From DATARH01 sp036008175 (GTDB lineage Bacteria > Pseudomonadota > Alphaproteobacteria > ATCC43930 > CGMCC-115725), in assembly GCA_036008175.1 (NCBI GenBank), contig DASYOB010000135.1, forward strand, positions 1-36,315: 36,315 bases of DNA, given 5' to 3'. A model generated the notes under the pieces. It was not told the DNA's origin and did no database searches. It saw nothing but the letters and a program-made list of their open reading frames with translations. Both the position numbers and the translations under genes were made by a program. Positions 17,023 through 24,184 of this stretch are shown piece by piece; the stretch's first letter is position 1, and the number at the start of each line of letters is the position of its first letter.

Positions 17023-18318
17023 ATGCCCGAGTTCACCGATTACAAGGTCGCCGATATCGGCCTCGCCGATTGGGGTCGCAAGGAGATCGCGATCGCCGAG
17101 ACCGAGATGCCCGGCCTGATGGCCTTGCGCGAGGAATATGGCGCACGGAAACCGCTCGCCGGTGCGCGGATCGTCGGCTGCCTGCATATGACGATCCAGA
17201 CCGCGGTGCTGATCGAAACACTGATTCATCTCGGCGCCAGCGTGCGCTGGAGCTCGTGCAACATCTTCTCGACGCAGGACCATGCCGCGTCGGCGATCGC
17301 GGCGCGCGGGGTCCCGGTGTTCGCCTGGAAGGGCGAGACCGAGGAGGAATACGATTGGTGCATCGAGCAGACGCTCACCGGGCCCGGCGGCTGGACGCCG
17401 AACATGGTGCTCGATGACGGCGGGGACGCGACAAAGATCGTCCACGACCGCCATCCCCACCTGCTAGCCGAGATCCGCGGCATCTCCGAGGAGACGACGA
17501 CCGGCGTGCACCGGCTCTACGAGATGATGAAGGCCGGGACGCTGAAGGTGCCGGCGTTCAACGTCAACGACAGCGTCACGAAATCGAAGTTCGACAACCT
17601 CTACGGCGTGCGCGAGAGCCTGGTCGACGGCATCAAGCGCGCCACCGACGTGATGCTGGCCGGCAAGGTCGCGGTCGTCGCCGGTTTCGGCGATGTCGGC
17701 AAGGGCTCGGCGGCCAGCCTGCGCAGTCAGGGCGCTCGGGTGACGGTGACCGAGATCGACCCAATCTGCGCGCTGCAGGCGGCGATGGAAGGCTACCAGG
17801 TGATGACGATGGACGAGGCGGCGCCGGTCGGCGACATCTTCGTCACCGCGACCGGCAATATCGACGTCATCACGCTCGACCACATGCGGCAGATGCACGA
17901 CCGGGCGATCGTCTGCAACATCGGCCATTTCGACAGCGAAATTCAGATCGATTCGCTGCGCAACTACATCTGGGAGGAGGTAAAGCCGCAAGTCGACGAG
18001 GTCATCTTCCCTGACGGCAAGCGGCTGATCGTCCTGGCCAAGGGGCGGCTGGTAAATCTGGGCTGCGCGACCGGACATCCCAGCTTTGTGATGAGCGCCT
18101 CCTTTACCAATCAGGTGCTCGCGCAAATCGAGCTGTGGACCAATCCGAACAAATACGAGAATAAAGTCTATGTTCTACCAAAGCATCTCGACGAAAAGGT
18201 CGCCCAGCTGCACCTCGCCAAGCTCGGCGCCAAACTGACCCGGCTCAGTCCGGTGCAGGCTGAGTATCTGGGCGTGACCGAGACCGGTCCGTTCAAGCCG
18301 GAATACTATCGCTATTGA
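17023..18318 (+). CDS. ahcY: Adenosylhomocysteinase (S-adenosylhomocysteine hydrolase)
   Basis: Hydrolyses S-adenosylhomocysteine to adenosine and homocysteine, relieving product inhibition of methyltransferases in the methionine cycle. The 431-residue product begins MPEFTDYKVADIGLADWGRK; it has the NAD-binding VAVVAGFGDVGKGSAASL, the active-site phrases SSCNIFSTQDHAA and NVNDSVTKSKFDN, and the conserved C-terminal tail ending KPEYYRY that completes the neighbouring subunit's cofactor site. ATG 17023 has AGGAG six bases upstream; an upstream in-frame ATG at 16975 lies inside the promoter and is rejected. It is likely repressed through the palindrome at 16953–16974. Confidence 0.97.
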   Translation: MPEFTDYKVADIGLADWGRKEIAIAETEMPGLMALREEYGARKPLAGARIVGCLHMTIQTAVLIETLIHLGASVRWSSCNIFSTQDHAASAIAARGVPVFAWKGETEEEYDWCIEQTLTGPGGWTPNMVLDDGGDATKIVHDRHPHLLAEIRGISEETTTGVHRLYEMMKAGTLKVPAFNVNDSVTKSKFDNLYGVRESLVDGIKRATDVMLAGKVAVVAGFGDVGKGSAASLRSQGARVTVTEIDPICALQAAMEGYQVMTMDEAAPVGDIFVTATGNIDVITLDHMRQMHDRAIVCNIGHFDSEIQIDSLRNYIWEEVKPQVDEVIFPDGKRLIVLAKGRLVNLGCATGHPSFVMSASFTNQVLAQIELWTNPNKYENKVYVLPKHLDEKVAQLHLAKLGAKLTRLSPVQAEYLGVTETGPFKPEYYRY

Positions 18319-18453
18319 GGAACGGCTGTCGCGCCGACCTTGACTAGCCCGCCAACGCCGGTACTTTCCTTTTCTTTAGGAATACTCGATTATTAGCCCG
18401 CTTGGGGGCCAACCTGCCAGGGATTGTGCTCTCCGGCTAAAGGGCGGTCGATT

Positions 18454-20796
18454 GTGATCGAATTCGCTGCCGGTATTTGTTTGGTGGCTGCGGGCGTTCT
18501 CGCCGTGCTGTGGCTGCGCGCGCGGACCGGCCTCCGCAAGGCGATTGAGAGCCGCGATGCCGTCGCGCGCAACCGCGCCGCCTTGGCGGCGGTGCTCGAC
18601 ACCGTTCCGCTTGCCGGCCTTCGCTGGGCACGCGGCGAACGCGGGGAAAGCGCGCTCGGCAAGCCGCCGGCCGGCGATGCCGTCTCTCCCTTTTCCAGTT
18701 TTCTGGCACGGCTGGATGCCGCCGACGCGGGTCGTCTCGCGACGGCTGTCGAGAACCTTACGCGCACCGGCGCCTCCTTCTCCGCGACGGTGACCGCGCC
18801 CGACGGCGGCGCGTACGAGGTTGAGGGCGAGTTTACCGCTACCGGCGATAGCGTCGTATGGCTGGCCGACGTGTCGGCGACGCGACGCGCCGAGGAACAC
18901 CGCGCCGCCGCTTTCGAGACGGCCGATTTATTGCGGCGGATGTTCGATTCGCTGCCCCTGCCGACATGGCGTCGAGACAGCGTCCTGCGGATCGTCGATT
19001 GCAACGAGGCGTATGCCGCGGCGCTCGACTCGACGCGTGATGCGGTGCTGGCCGAAAGCCGCGAACTGGCCCCCGAGAGCGGACGCGAAAGGGCGGTTGC
19101 GCTCGCGGCGGAAGCAGCTGCCGGGGGGATTCGCAGTGAGCGGCGTCATGTCGTCGTTGCCGGCTCGCGCCGCTTGCTGGAAATCACCGAGGCGGCCGAC
19201 CGGGCCGGTGGCACGGTTGGGCTCGCGGTCGACCGCACCGACCACGAGACCGCAGAAAGCGAGCTCTCGCGCCACATCAACGCGCACGGTCAGGTGCTGG
19301 AGAGCATCCATGCCGCGGTGGCAATCTACGGCGCCGACAAGCGGCTCAGCTTCTTCAACTCGGCATTCGCTGGCCTGTGGGGGATCGAAGAGGATTGGCT
19401 TGCCGGCGAGCCCTCGCTCGACGAGTTCCTGGAGCGGTTGCGCGAGCGGCGCCGCATTCCCGAACACGCCGATTTCAGGGCGTTCAAGCGCCAGCAGCTC
19501 GATATGTTCACCTCGCTGATCGAGACGCAGCACGAGCTGATGCACCTGCCGGACGGCCGCACCCTCAGCGTTTCGGTCTCGCCGCACCCGCTCGGCGGGC
19601 TGATTTTCGTCTACGAGGACGTCACCGATCGGCTGGCCCTCGAACGCTCCTACAACACGCTGATCGAGGTGCAGCGAGAGACGCTCGACAATCTGTTCGA
19701 GGGCATCGCCGTGTTCGGCAGCGACGGCCGGCTGAAGCTGCACAATCCGGCCTATCGCAAGATCTGGGGGTTGACCGGACCCGATGTTGCGGGCGAGCCG
19801 CATATCGCCGAGATCGTCGACAAGACCCGCGCCTTTTACGACGACGGCGGCGACTGGCCGGCGATCCGCGATCGCGTCATCGCCAAGGTCACCGGGCAAT
19901 CGGAGTCGAGCGGTCCGCTCGACCGTCGCGACGGCTCGGTTCTGCAGATGGCGACGGTTCCTCTCCCCGACGGCAATGTGCTGGTGACCTGCCTCGACGT
20001 CACCGATACGGCGCGGGTCGAGCGCGCGCTGCGCGAGCGCAACGAGGCGCTGGAAACGGCACAGCGGCTGAAGAGCGAGTTCATCGCCAACGTGTCCTAC
20101 GAGCTGCGGACGCCGCTGAACGCGATCATCGGCTTCGCCGAGATTCTGGCGAACCAGTATTTCGGGCCGCTCTCCGAGCGCCAGCTGGAGTACAGCCGCG
20201 GTATTCTCGACAGCTCGCAGCTGTTGATGTCCCTGATCAACGACATCCTCGACCTAGCCACGATCGAGGCCGGTTACATGGCGCTTGAGACCGGGCGGGT
20301 CGAGGTACGTGAAATGCTGGAAAGCGTGATCACACTCACCCGAGAACGCGCGCGCAACCAGAACCTGGCACTGACGCTGCACTGCCCGGCCGATATCGGA
20401 AGCATCGAGGCGGACGAGCGGCGGCTGAGGCAGGCGCTGTTCAACCTGATCTCGAACGCGATCAAATTCACCCCGACCGGCGGCTCGATCCAGCTCGAAG
20501 CGCGCCGCGACGATAGCGACCTGATCCTTGTCGTCGCCGATACCGGCGTCGGCATCGCGGCGGCTGACCACGAGCGCGTGTTCGAGAAATTCGAGCGCGG
20601 CAACCCACAGGCACGGGAATCCGGCGCCGGGCTCGGCCTCTCGCTGGTCAAGAGCCTTATTGAACTGCATGGCGGCTCGGTCGCCATCGAGTCGGTGCCG
20701 GGTTCGGGGACGACCATCCTCTGCCAATTGCCGGCGTCGAGGCACTCGGCCTCGACCGAAGAGACGCCGGCGCCAGCTTCATCCTCGGCTGCCTGA
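18454..20796 (+). CDS. divL: DivL-like PAS-domain kinase with tyrosine in place of the H-box histidine
   Basis: A 780-residue protein anchored by one N-terminal membrane segment (FAAGICLVAAGVLAVLWL). PAS-like domains follow: one around LRRMFDSLPLPTWRRD, one at VLESIHAAVAIYGADKRLSF, one at ETLDNLFEGIAVFGSDGRLK. The kinase core reads FIANVSYELRTPLNAIIGFA: codon TAC at 20098–20100 puts Tyr549 where a histidine kinase has His, as in Caulobacter DivL (Tyr550). The ATPase domain keeps NAIKFTPTGG, ADTGVGIA and AGLGLSLVKSLIE. DivL controls CtrA through CckA and DivK by protein contact. I chose GTG 18454, preceded by GGGCGG; TTG 18424 is possible. The gene follows ahcY, as in many alphaproteobacteria. 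Confidence 0.9.
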   Translation: MIEFAAGICLVAAGVLAVLWLRARTGLRKAIESRDAVARNRAALAAVLDTVPLAGLRWARGERGESALGKPPAGDAVSPFSSFLARLDAADAGRLATAVENLTRTGASFSATVTAPDGGAYEVEGEFTATGDSVVWLADVSATRRAEEHRAAAFETADLLRRMFDSLPLPTWRRDSVLRIVDCNEAYAAALDSTRDAVLAESRELAPESGRERAVALAAEAAAGGIRSERRHVVVAGSRRLLEITEAADRAGGTVGLAVDRTDHETAESELSRHINAHGQVLESIHAAVAIYGADKRLSFFNSAFAGLWGIEEDWLAGEPSLDEFLERLRERRRIPEHADFRAFKRQQLDMFTSLIETQHELMHLPDGRTLSVSVSPHPLGGLIFVYEDVTDRLALERSYNTLIEVQRETLDNLFEGIAVFGSDGRLKLHNPAYRKIWGLTGPDVAGEPHIAEIVDKTRAFYDDGGDWPAIRDRVIAKVTGQSESSGPLDRRDGSVLQMATVPLPDGNVLVTCLDVTDTARVERALRERNEALETAQRLKSEFIANVSYELRTPLNAIIGFAEILANQYFGPLSERQLEYSRGILDSSQLLMSLINDILDLATIEAGYMALETGRVEVREMLESVITLTRERARNQNLALTLHCPADIGSIEADERRLRQALFNLISNAIKFTPTGGSIQLEARRDDSDLILVVADTGVGIAAADHERVFEKFERGNPQARESGAGLGLSLVKSLIELHGGSVAIESVPGSGTTILCQLPASRHSASTEETPAPASSSAA

Positions 20797-20803
20797 GCTT
20801 CAC

Positions 20804-21820
20804 TCAGCGGCCAGGCACGCCCTTTGTCGTCGAATATTCGAAATGCAGCGCCTGCCCCGGGTGAACGAGCGGGTGGATCGCGTGCGCCGCAAGCGCCGCC
20901 TCGGCAAAGCCCGACAAGATAAGCTTTAGCTTGCCAGGATAGGCGGCGATGTCGCCGATCGCAAAGATCCCCAGCCGTGAGGTTGCGCAGGTCGCTGGAT
21001 CGACGCTGATGCGGTTGTGATCGACCTCGAGCCCCCACGAGGCGAGCGGGCCGAGATCGGTCGCCAGACCAAAAAACGGCAGCAAACAATCGGCTTCGAG
21101 CCGGCGGGTTCGGCCCGCGAGGTCGGCCACGATTACCGCCGAGAGCTGGCCGCCTTCGCCTTCGAGGGCATGCAGTTGATAGGGAATCACCAGCTCTATG
21201 CGACCCTCTTCCGCCAGGTGCTGCAGCTGCGCCGCGGATTGCGGCGCGGCGCGGAATTTTGCGCGGCGATGCACGACGATCACCCGCTCGGCGATATCGG
21301 CCAGCGACAATGCCCAATCCACCGCCGAATCGCCGCCGCCAGCGATGACAATGCGGCGGCCGCGGAAATCTTCGCGCCGTCGAACGAGATAAAAGACACT
21401 GTGCTCCTCGAACGCCTCGATGCCGACGAGCGGCGGCCGGTTCGGGCCAAACGCGCCGGCGCCGGCAGCGATGATCACGGCGCGAGCGAGGCGGGTGACG
21501 CCGGCGGCGTTCTCGATCCGGAAGCCGTCTTCCATGCTCGTCAGCCCGACAACCGGGTGCCCGAGGTGGTAAGTCGGCGCGAACGGCGCCGCCTGCTCGG
21601 ACAAGCGCTCGACCAGTTCGGCGGCATCGATTCGCGGATAGCCCGGAATGTCGTAGATCGGCTTTTCGGGATACAACGCGGCGCATTGGCCGCCGGGCGC
21701 CGGCAGAGCATCGAACACCGCGCAGCGCATTTCGAGCATGCCGCACTCGAAGACGGCGAACAGCCCGACCGGGCCGGCGCCGATGATCGCGACATCGCAG
21801 CGTTCGGGGGCATCCTGCAT
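20804..21820 (-). CDS. Ferredoxin–NADP reductase, thioredoxin-reductase type
   Basis: A 338-residue flavoprotein with two dinucleotide sites: FAD (CDVAIIGAGPVGLFAVFECG) and NADPH (IVIAGGGDSAVDWALSLAD), plus the C-terminal FAD clamp IFAIGDIAAYPGKLKL. The redox CxxC of thioredoxin reductase is absent between the two domains, and GGQCAALYPEKPIYDIPGYP is typical of YumC-type ferredoxin/flavodoxin–NADP reductase. It supplies electrons from NADPH to ferredoxin or flavodoxin, or the reverse. AAGGTGG stands before the ATG at 21820. It is convergent with divL, the two stops being only seven bases apart, and divergent from tsaE. Confidence 0.9.
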   Translation of the reverse strand: MQDAPERCDVAIIGAGPVGLFAVFECGMLEMRCAVFDALPAPGGQCAALYPEKPIYDIPGYPRIDAAELVERLSEQAAPFAPTYHLGHPVVGLTSMEDGFRIENAAGVTRLARAVIIAAGAGAFGPNRPPLVGIEAFEEHSVFYLVRRREDFRGRRIVIAGGGDSAVDWALSLADIAERVIVVHRRAKFRAAPQSAAQLQHLAEEGRIELVIPYQLHALEGEGGQLSAVIVADLAGRTRRLEADCLLPFFGLATDLGPLASWGLEVDHNRISVDPATCATSRLGIFAIGDIAAYPGKLKLILSGFAEAALAAHAIHPLVHPGQALHFEYSTTKGVPGR

Positions 21821-21932
21821 CGTGCCACCTTAGTCGCGCCGCGCCACCGCGCAAGCAGGCGTCACCCGGCGCTAACCGTTTACGCAAGCAGATATTGCGG
21901 GCCTTCGCCTCGCGGAATACAAGGCATGGGCC

Positions 21933-22394
21933 ATGGCCGTCATCGAGCTGCCCGACGAAAACGCCACCGCGGCGCTCGCCGCACATATTGCGGCGCTTGC
22001 CCGAGCGGGCGACATCATCGCGCTCAAGGGTGAACTCGGCGCCGGCAAAACCAGCTTCACTCGTGCCTTCATTCGCGCCCGCGGTGGCGTCGAGGAGGTG
22101 CCGAGCCCGACCTTCACGCTTGTGCAAGCCTACGAACTTGCCGGCCCGACGGTCTGGCATTTCGACTGCTATCGTCTGCGCGAGCCGGAAGAGGCCTGGG
22201 AGCTGGGCATCGAGGATGCGTTTCGCGACGCCATCTCGCTGATCGAATGGCCGGAGCGACTCGGTCCTCTGCTCCCAACGCGGCGGCTGGAAATCGCGCT
22301 GCTTTCCGGCGCAACGCCGAATGCGCGCCGCGCCGCGATCGACGCCGGCGCCGAATGGGCGGACCGGATCGCCCATATGGCAGCGGGGGCGTGA
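21933..22394 (+). CDS. tsaE: tRNA threonylcarbamoyladenosine biosynthesis ATPase TsaE
   Basis: A 153-residue P-loop ATPase (YjeE) that works with TsaB and TsaD to make the t6A modification at tRNA position 37. Walker A is GELGAGKT (33–40), followed by SFTRAFIRA, the switch PSPTFTLVQAYE, the Walker B-like VWHFDCYRL and the conserved DAISLIEWPERL. Length fits the family. It is the first gene of the run tsaE–amgK–murU–addB–addA. The promoter is presumably in the 112-base gap shared with the divergent ferredoxin reductase gene, but I could not identify clear boxes. Confidence 0.94.
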   Translation: MAVIELPDENATAALAAHIAALARAGDIIALKGELGAGKTSFTRAFIRARGGVEEVPSPTFTLVQAYELAGPTVWHFDCYRLREPEEAWELGIEDAFRDAISLIEWPERLGPLLPTRRLEIALLSGATPNARRAAIDAGAEWADRIAHMAAGA

Positions 22395-22395
22395 A

Positions 22396-23451
22396 GTGAC
22401 GCTGGCCGAGACTGTGGCGCCCGCCCTCCGGCGTGCTCCCGTCGGGCCGCGCGAGAGCGCGATGACCGAATTTCTCGCCGCGCAGGGCTGGGGCGGCATC
22501 ACGCCGTCGAGGCTGGCAGGCGACGCTTCGTTCCGGGGCTATTACCGACTTCAAGATGGCAGCCGGGCGGTCGTGCTGATGGACGCGCCGCCACCGCAAG
22601 AGGATGTCGGGCGTTATATCGAGATCGCGGCGATCCTGCGTGGGCTTGGGTTCAGCGCGCCCGAAATCTATGCCGAGGACCGCGAGCGCGGCTTTCTGCT
22701 GATCGAGGATTTCGGCGACGACACCTACACCCGCCTGCTCGCGGCCGGAGGCGACGAGGCGGCGCTCTACACGCTCGCGATCGACACGCTGATCGCGCTG
22801 CAACGCGCGGTGGCCGCGAGCGGGCTTCCCGACCTTCCGCCCTACGACGGGACGCAGCTTCTGGCGGAAGCCGCGCTGCTCGTCGACTGGTATGCGCCGA
22901 CTGTGATCGGGGAGCCGCTCGCTCCCGCAGCCCGCGCGGAATACCTGTCGTTGTGGCGCGAGATCCTGCCGCAGGCCACACTCCCGGGGCCAACGCTGGT
23001 GCTGCGGGATTACCATGTCGACAACCTTATGCTGTTAGCCGGTCGTCCCGGTGTTCGCGGCTGTGGGCTGCTCGACTTCCAGGACGCCGTCTGCGGACCG
23101 GCCGCCTACGATCTCATATCGCTGTTGCAGGATGCCCGCCGAGATGTCCCGGCTGCGCTGCGCGCCGAAATGACCGAACGCTATCTCGCCGCGTTTCCGG
23201 CGCTCGGCCGGGCCGCTTTCGACAGGTCGACGGCGATTCTCGCGGCGCAGCGCAATTGCAAGATCCTCGGCATCTTCACACGGCTGTGGCGCCGCGACGG
23301 CAAACCGGGATATCTCCCGCACATCCCACGGGTGTGGCGGCTCATCGAGGAGGATCTGCGCGCCCCGGCGCTGGCGCCGATAGCCGGATGGCTCGACCGC
23401 CACCTGCCGCCCATCAGCCGCCGGATACCGCAATCGCGGAGCATGGCGTGA
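22396..23451 (+). CDS. amgK: Aminoglycoside-phosphotransferase-family sugar kinase, AmgK-like
   Basis: A 351-residue kinase of the APH fold. The nucleotide-binding N-lobe has RLAGDASFRGYYRL and FLLIEDFGDDTY; the catalytic loop is LVLRDYHVDNLMLL (Asp and Asn) and the metal site LLDFQDAVCGPAAYDL (Asp). With the uridylyltransferase encoded next it matches the AmgK–MurU pair, which converts recycled N-acetylmuramate and N-acetylglucosamine to the 1-phosphate and then the UDP-sugar, by-passing de novo synthesis. The GTG at 22396 starts one base after the tsaE stop and has GGGGG before it; the ATG at 22462 (MTEFLAAQGW) is a good alternative and closer to family N-termini. The end overlaps murU (GTGA). 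Confidence 0.87.
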   Translation: MTLAETVAPALRRAPVGPRESAMTEFLAAQGWGGITPSRLAGDASFRGYYRLQDGSRAVVLMDAPPPQEDVGRYIEIAAILRGLGFSAPEIYAEDRERGFLLIEDFGDDTYTRLLAAGGDEAALYTLAIDTLIALQRAVAASGLPDLPPYDGTQLLAEAALLVDWYAPTVIGEPLAPAARAEYLSLWREILPQATLPGPTLVLRDYHVDNLMLLAGRPGVRGCGLLDFQDAVCGPAAYDLISLLQDARRDVPAALRAEMTERYLAAFPALGRAAFDRSTAILAAQRNCKILGIFTRLWRRDGKPGYLPHIPRVWRLIEEDLRAPALAPIAGWLDRHLPPISRRIPQSRSMA

Positions 23452-24170
23452 GCCGGTGTCCTGAGGCGGCCATGATCCTGGCGGCCGGGCTGGGCACCCG
23501 CATGCGCCCGATCAGCGATACGATACCAAAGCCGCTGGTCGAGCTCGGCGGCCAGAGCCTCCTCAATCACGCGATCGACCGGCTGGTGCTGGCCGGGGTC
23601 GAGCGGGTTGTCGTCAATACCCACTACAAGGCCGAGATGATCGCCGCCCGGCTCGCCGAACGCGAGCATCCGCGGATCGAAATCTCGCGCGAGGAAGAGC
23701 GGCTCGAAACCGGCGGCGGAGTGGCACGCGCATTGCCGCTCCTCGGCGACAGTTTCTTTGTCGTCAATGGCGACGTGCTGTGGCTCGACAGCAAGCACTA
23801 CGCGCTGAACCGCCTCGCCAGCGTGTTCGACCCGGCGCGCATGGACGCGGTGCTGCTGTTGCAACGCACCGTAACCGCAATCGGCTACGACGGGCGCGGC
23901 GATTATTTCCTCGATCGCCTCGGCACGCCGCGGCGCCGCCGCGAGCGCGAGATCGCGCCGTATCTCTTCACCGGCATCCAGCTGCTGCACCGCCGCCTCT
24001 TCGACGGTATCGGCGAGCAGAAATTCTCGCTCAATCTTGTCTACGACAAGGCCGAGCGGGCGGGCCGGCTGCACGCGATCGTGCATGACGGCGAGTGGTT
24101 TCATGTCGGCACGCCGGAAGGGCTCGCCGCGACCCGCGCGCGCCTCGCCTCGCACCGCATCGAGCGGTAA
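23448..24170 (+). CDS. murU: Nucleotidyltransferase, MurU-like
   Basis: A 240-residue sugar-phosphate nucleotidyltransferase. The signature AMILAAGLGTRMRPISDTIP followed by KPLVELGG binds the nucleotide and Lys; FFVVNGDVLWLD holds the metal-binding Asp, and GEWFHVGTPEGL closes the fold. Size and the neighbouring AmgK-like kinase point to MurU, which makes UDP-MurNAc from MurNAc-1-phosphate; a glucose or mannose nucleotidyltransferase cannot be excluded by sequence alone. The start is a GTG at 23448 overlapping the stop of the kinase gene by four bases. Confidence 0.87.
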   Translation: MSRCPEAAMILAAGLGTRMRPISDTIPKPLVELGGQSLLNHAIDRLVLAGVERVVVNTHYKAEMIAARLAEREHPRIEISREEERLETGGGVARALPLLGDSFFVVNGDVLWLDSKHYALNRLASVFDPARMDAVLLLQRTVTAIGYDGRGDYFLDRLGTPRRRREREIAPYLFTGIQLLHRRLFDGIGEQKFSLNLVYDKAERAGRLHAIVHDGEWFHVGTPEGLAATRARLASHRIER

Positions 24171-24184
24171 ACCTCCGAGCACCG

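Noticed and set aside
18319..18453. Possible divL promoter (TTGACT near 18342)
   Set aside because: No –10 box at a suitable distance; nothing firm can be called in this gap.
20274..22502. 742-codon minus-strand frame over divL end, ferredoxin reductase and tsaE
   Set aside because: Contains only out-of-frame, arginine-rich sequence; the true genes in other frames have full motifs.
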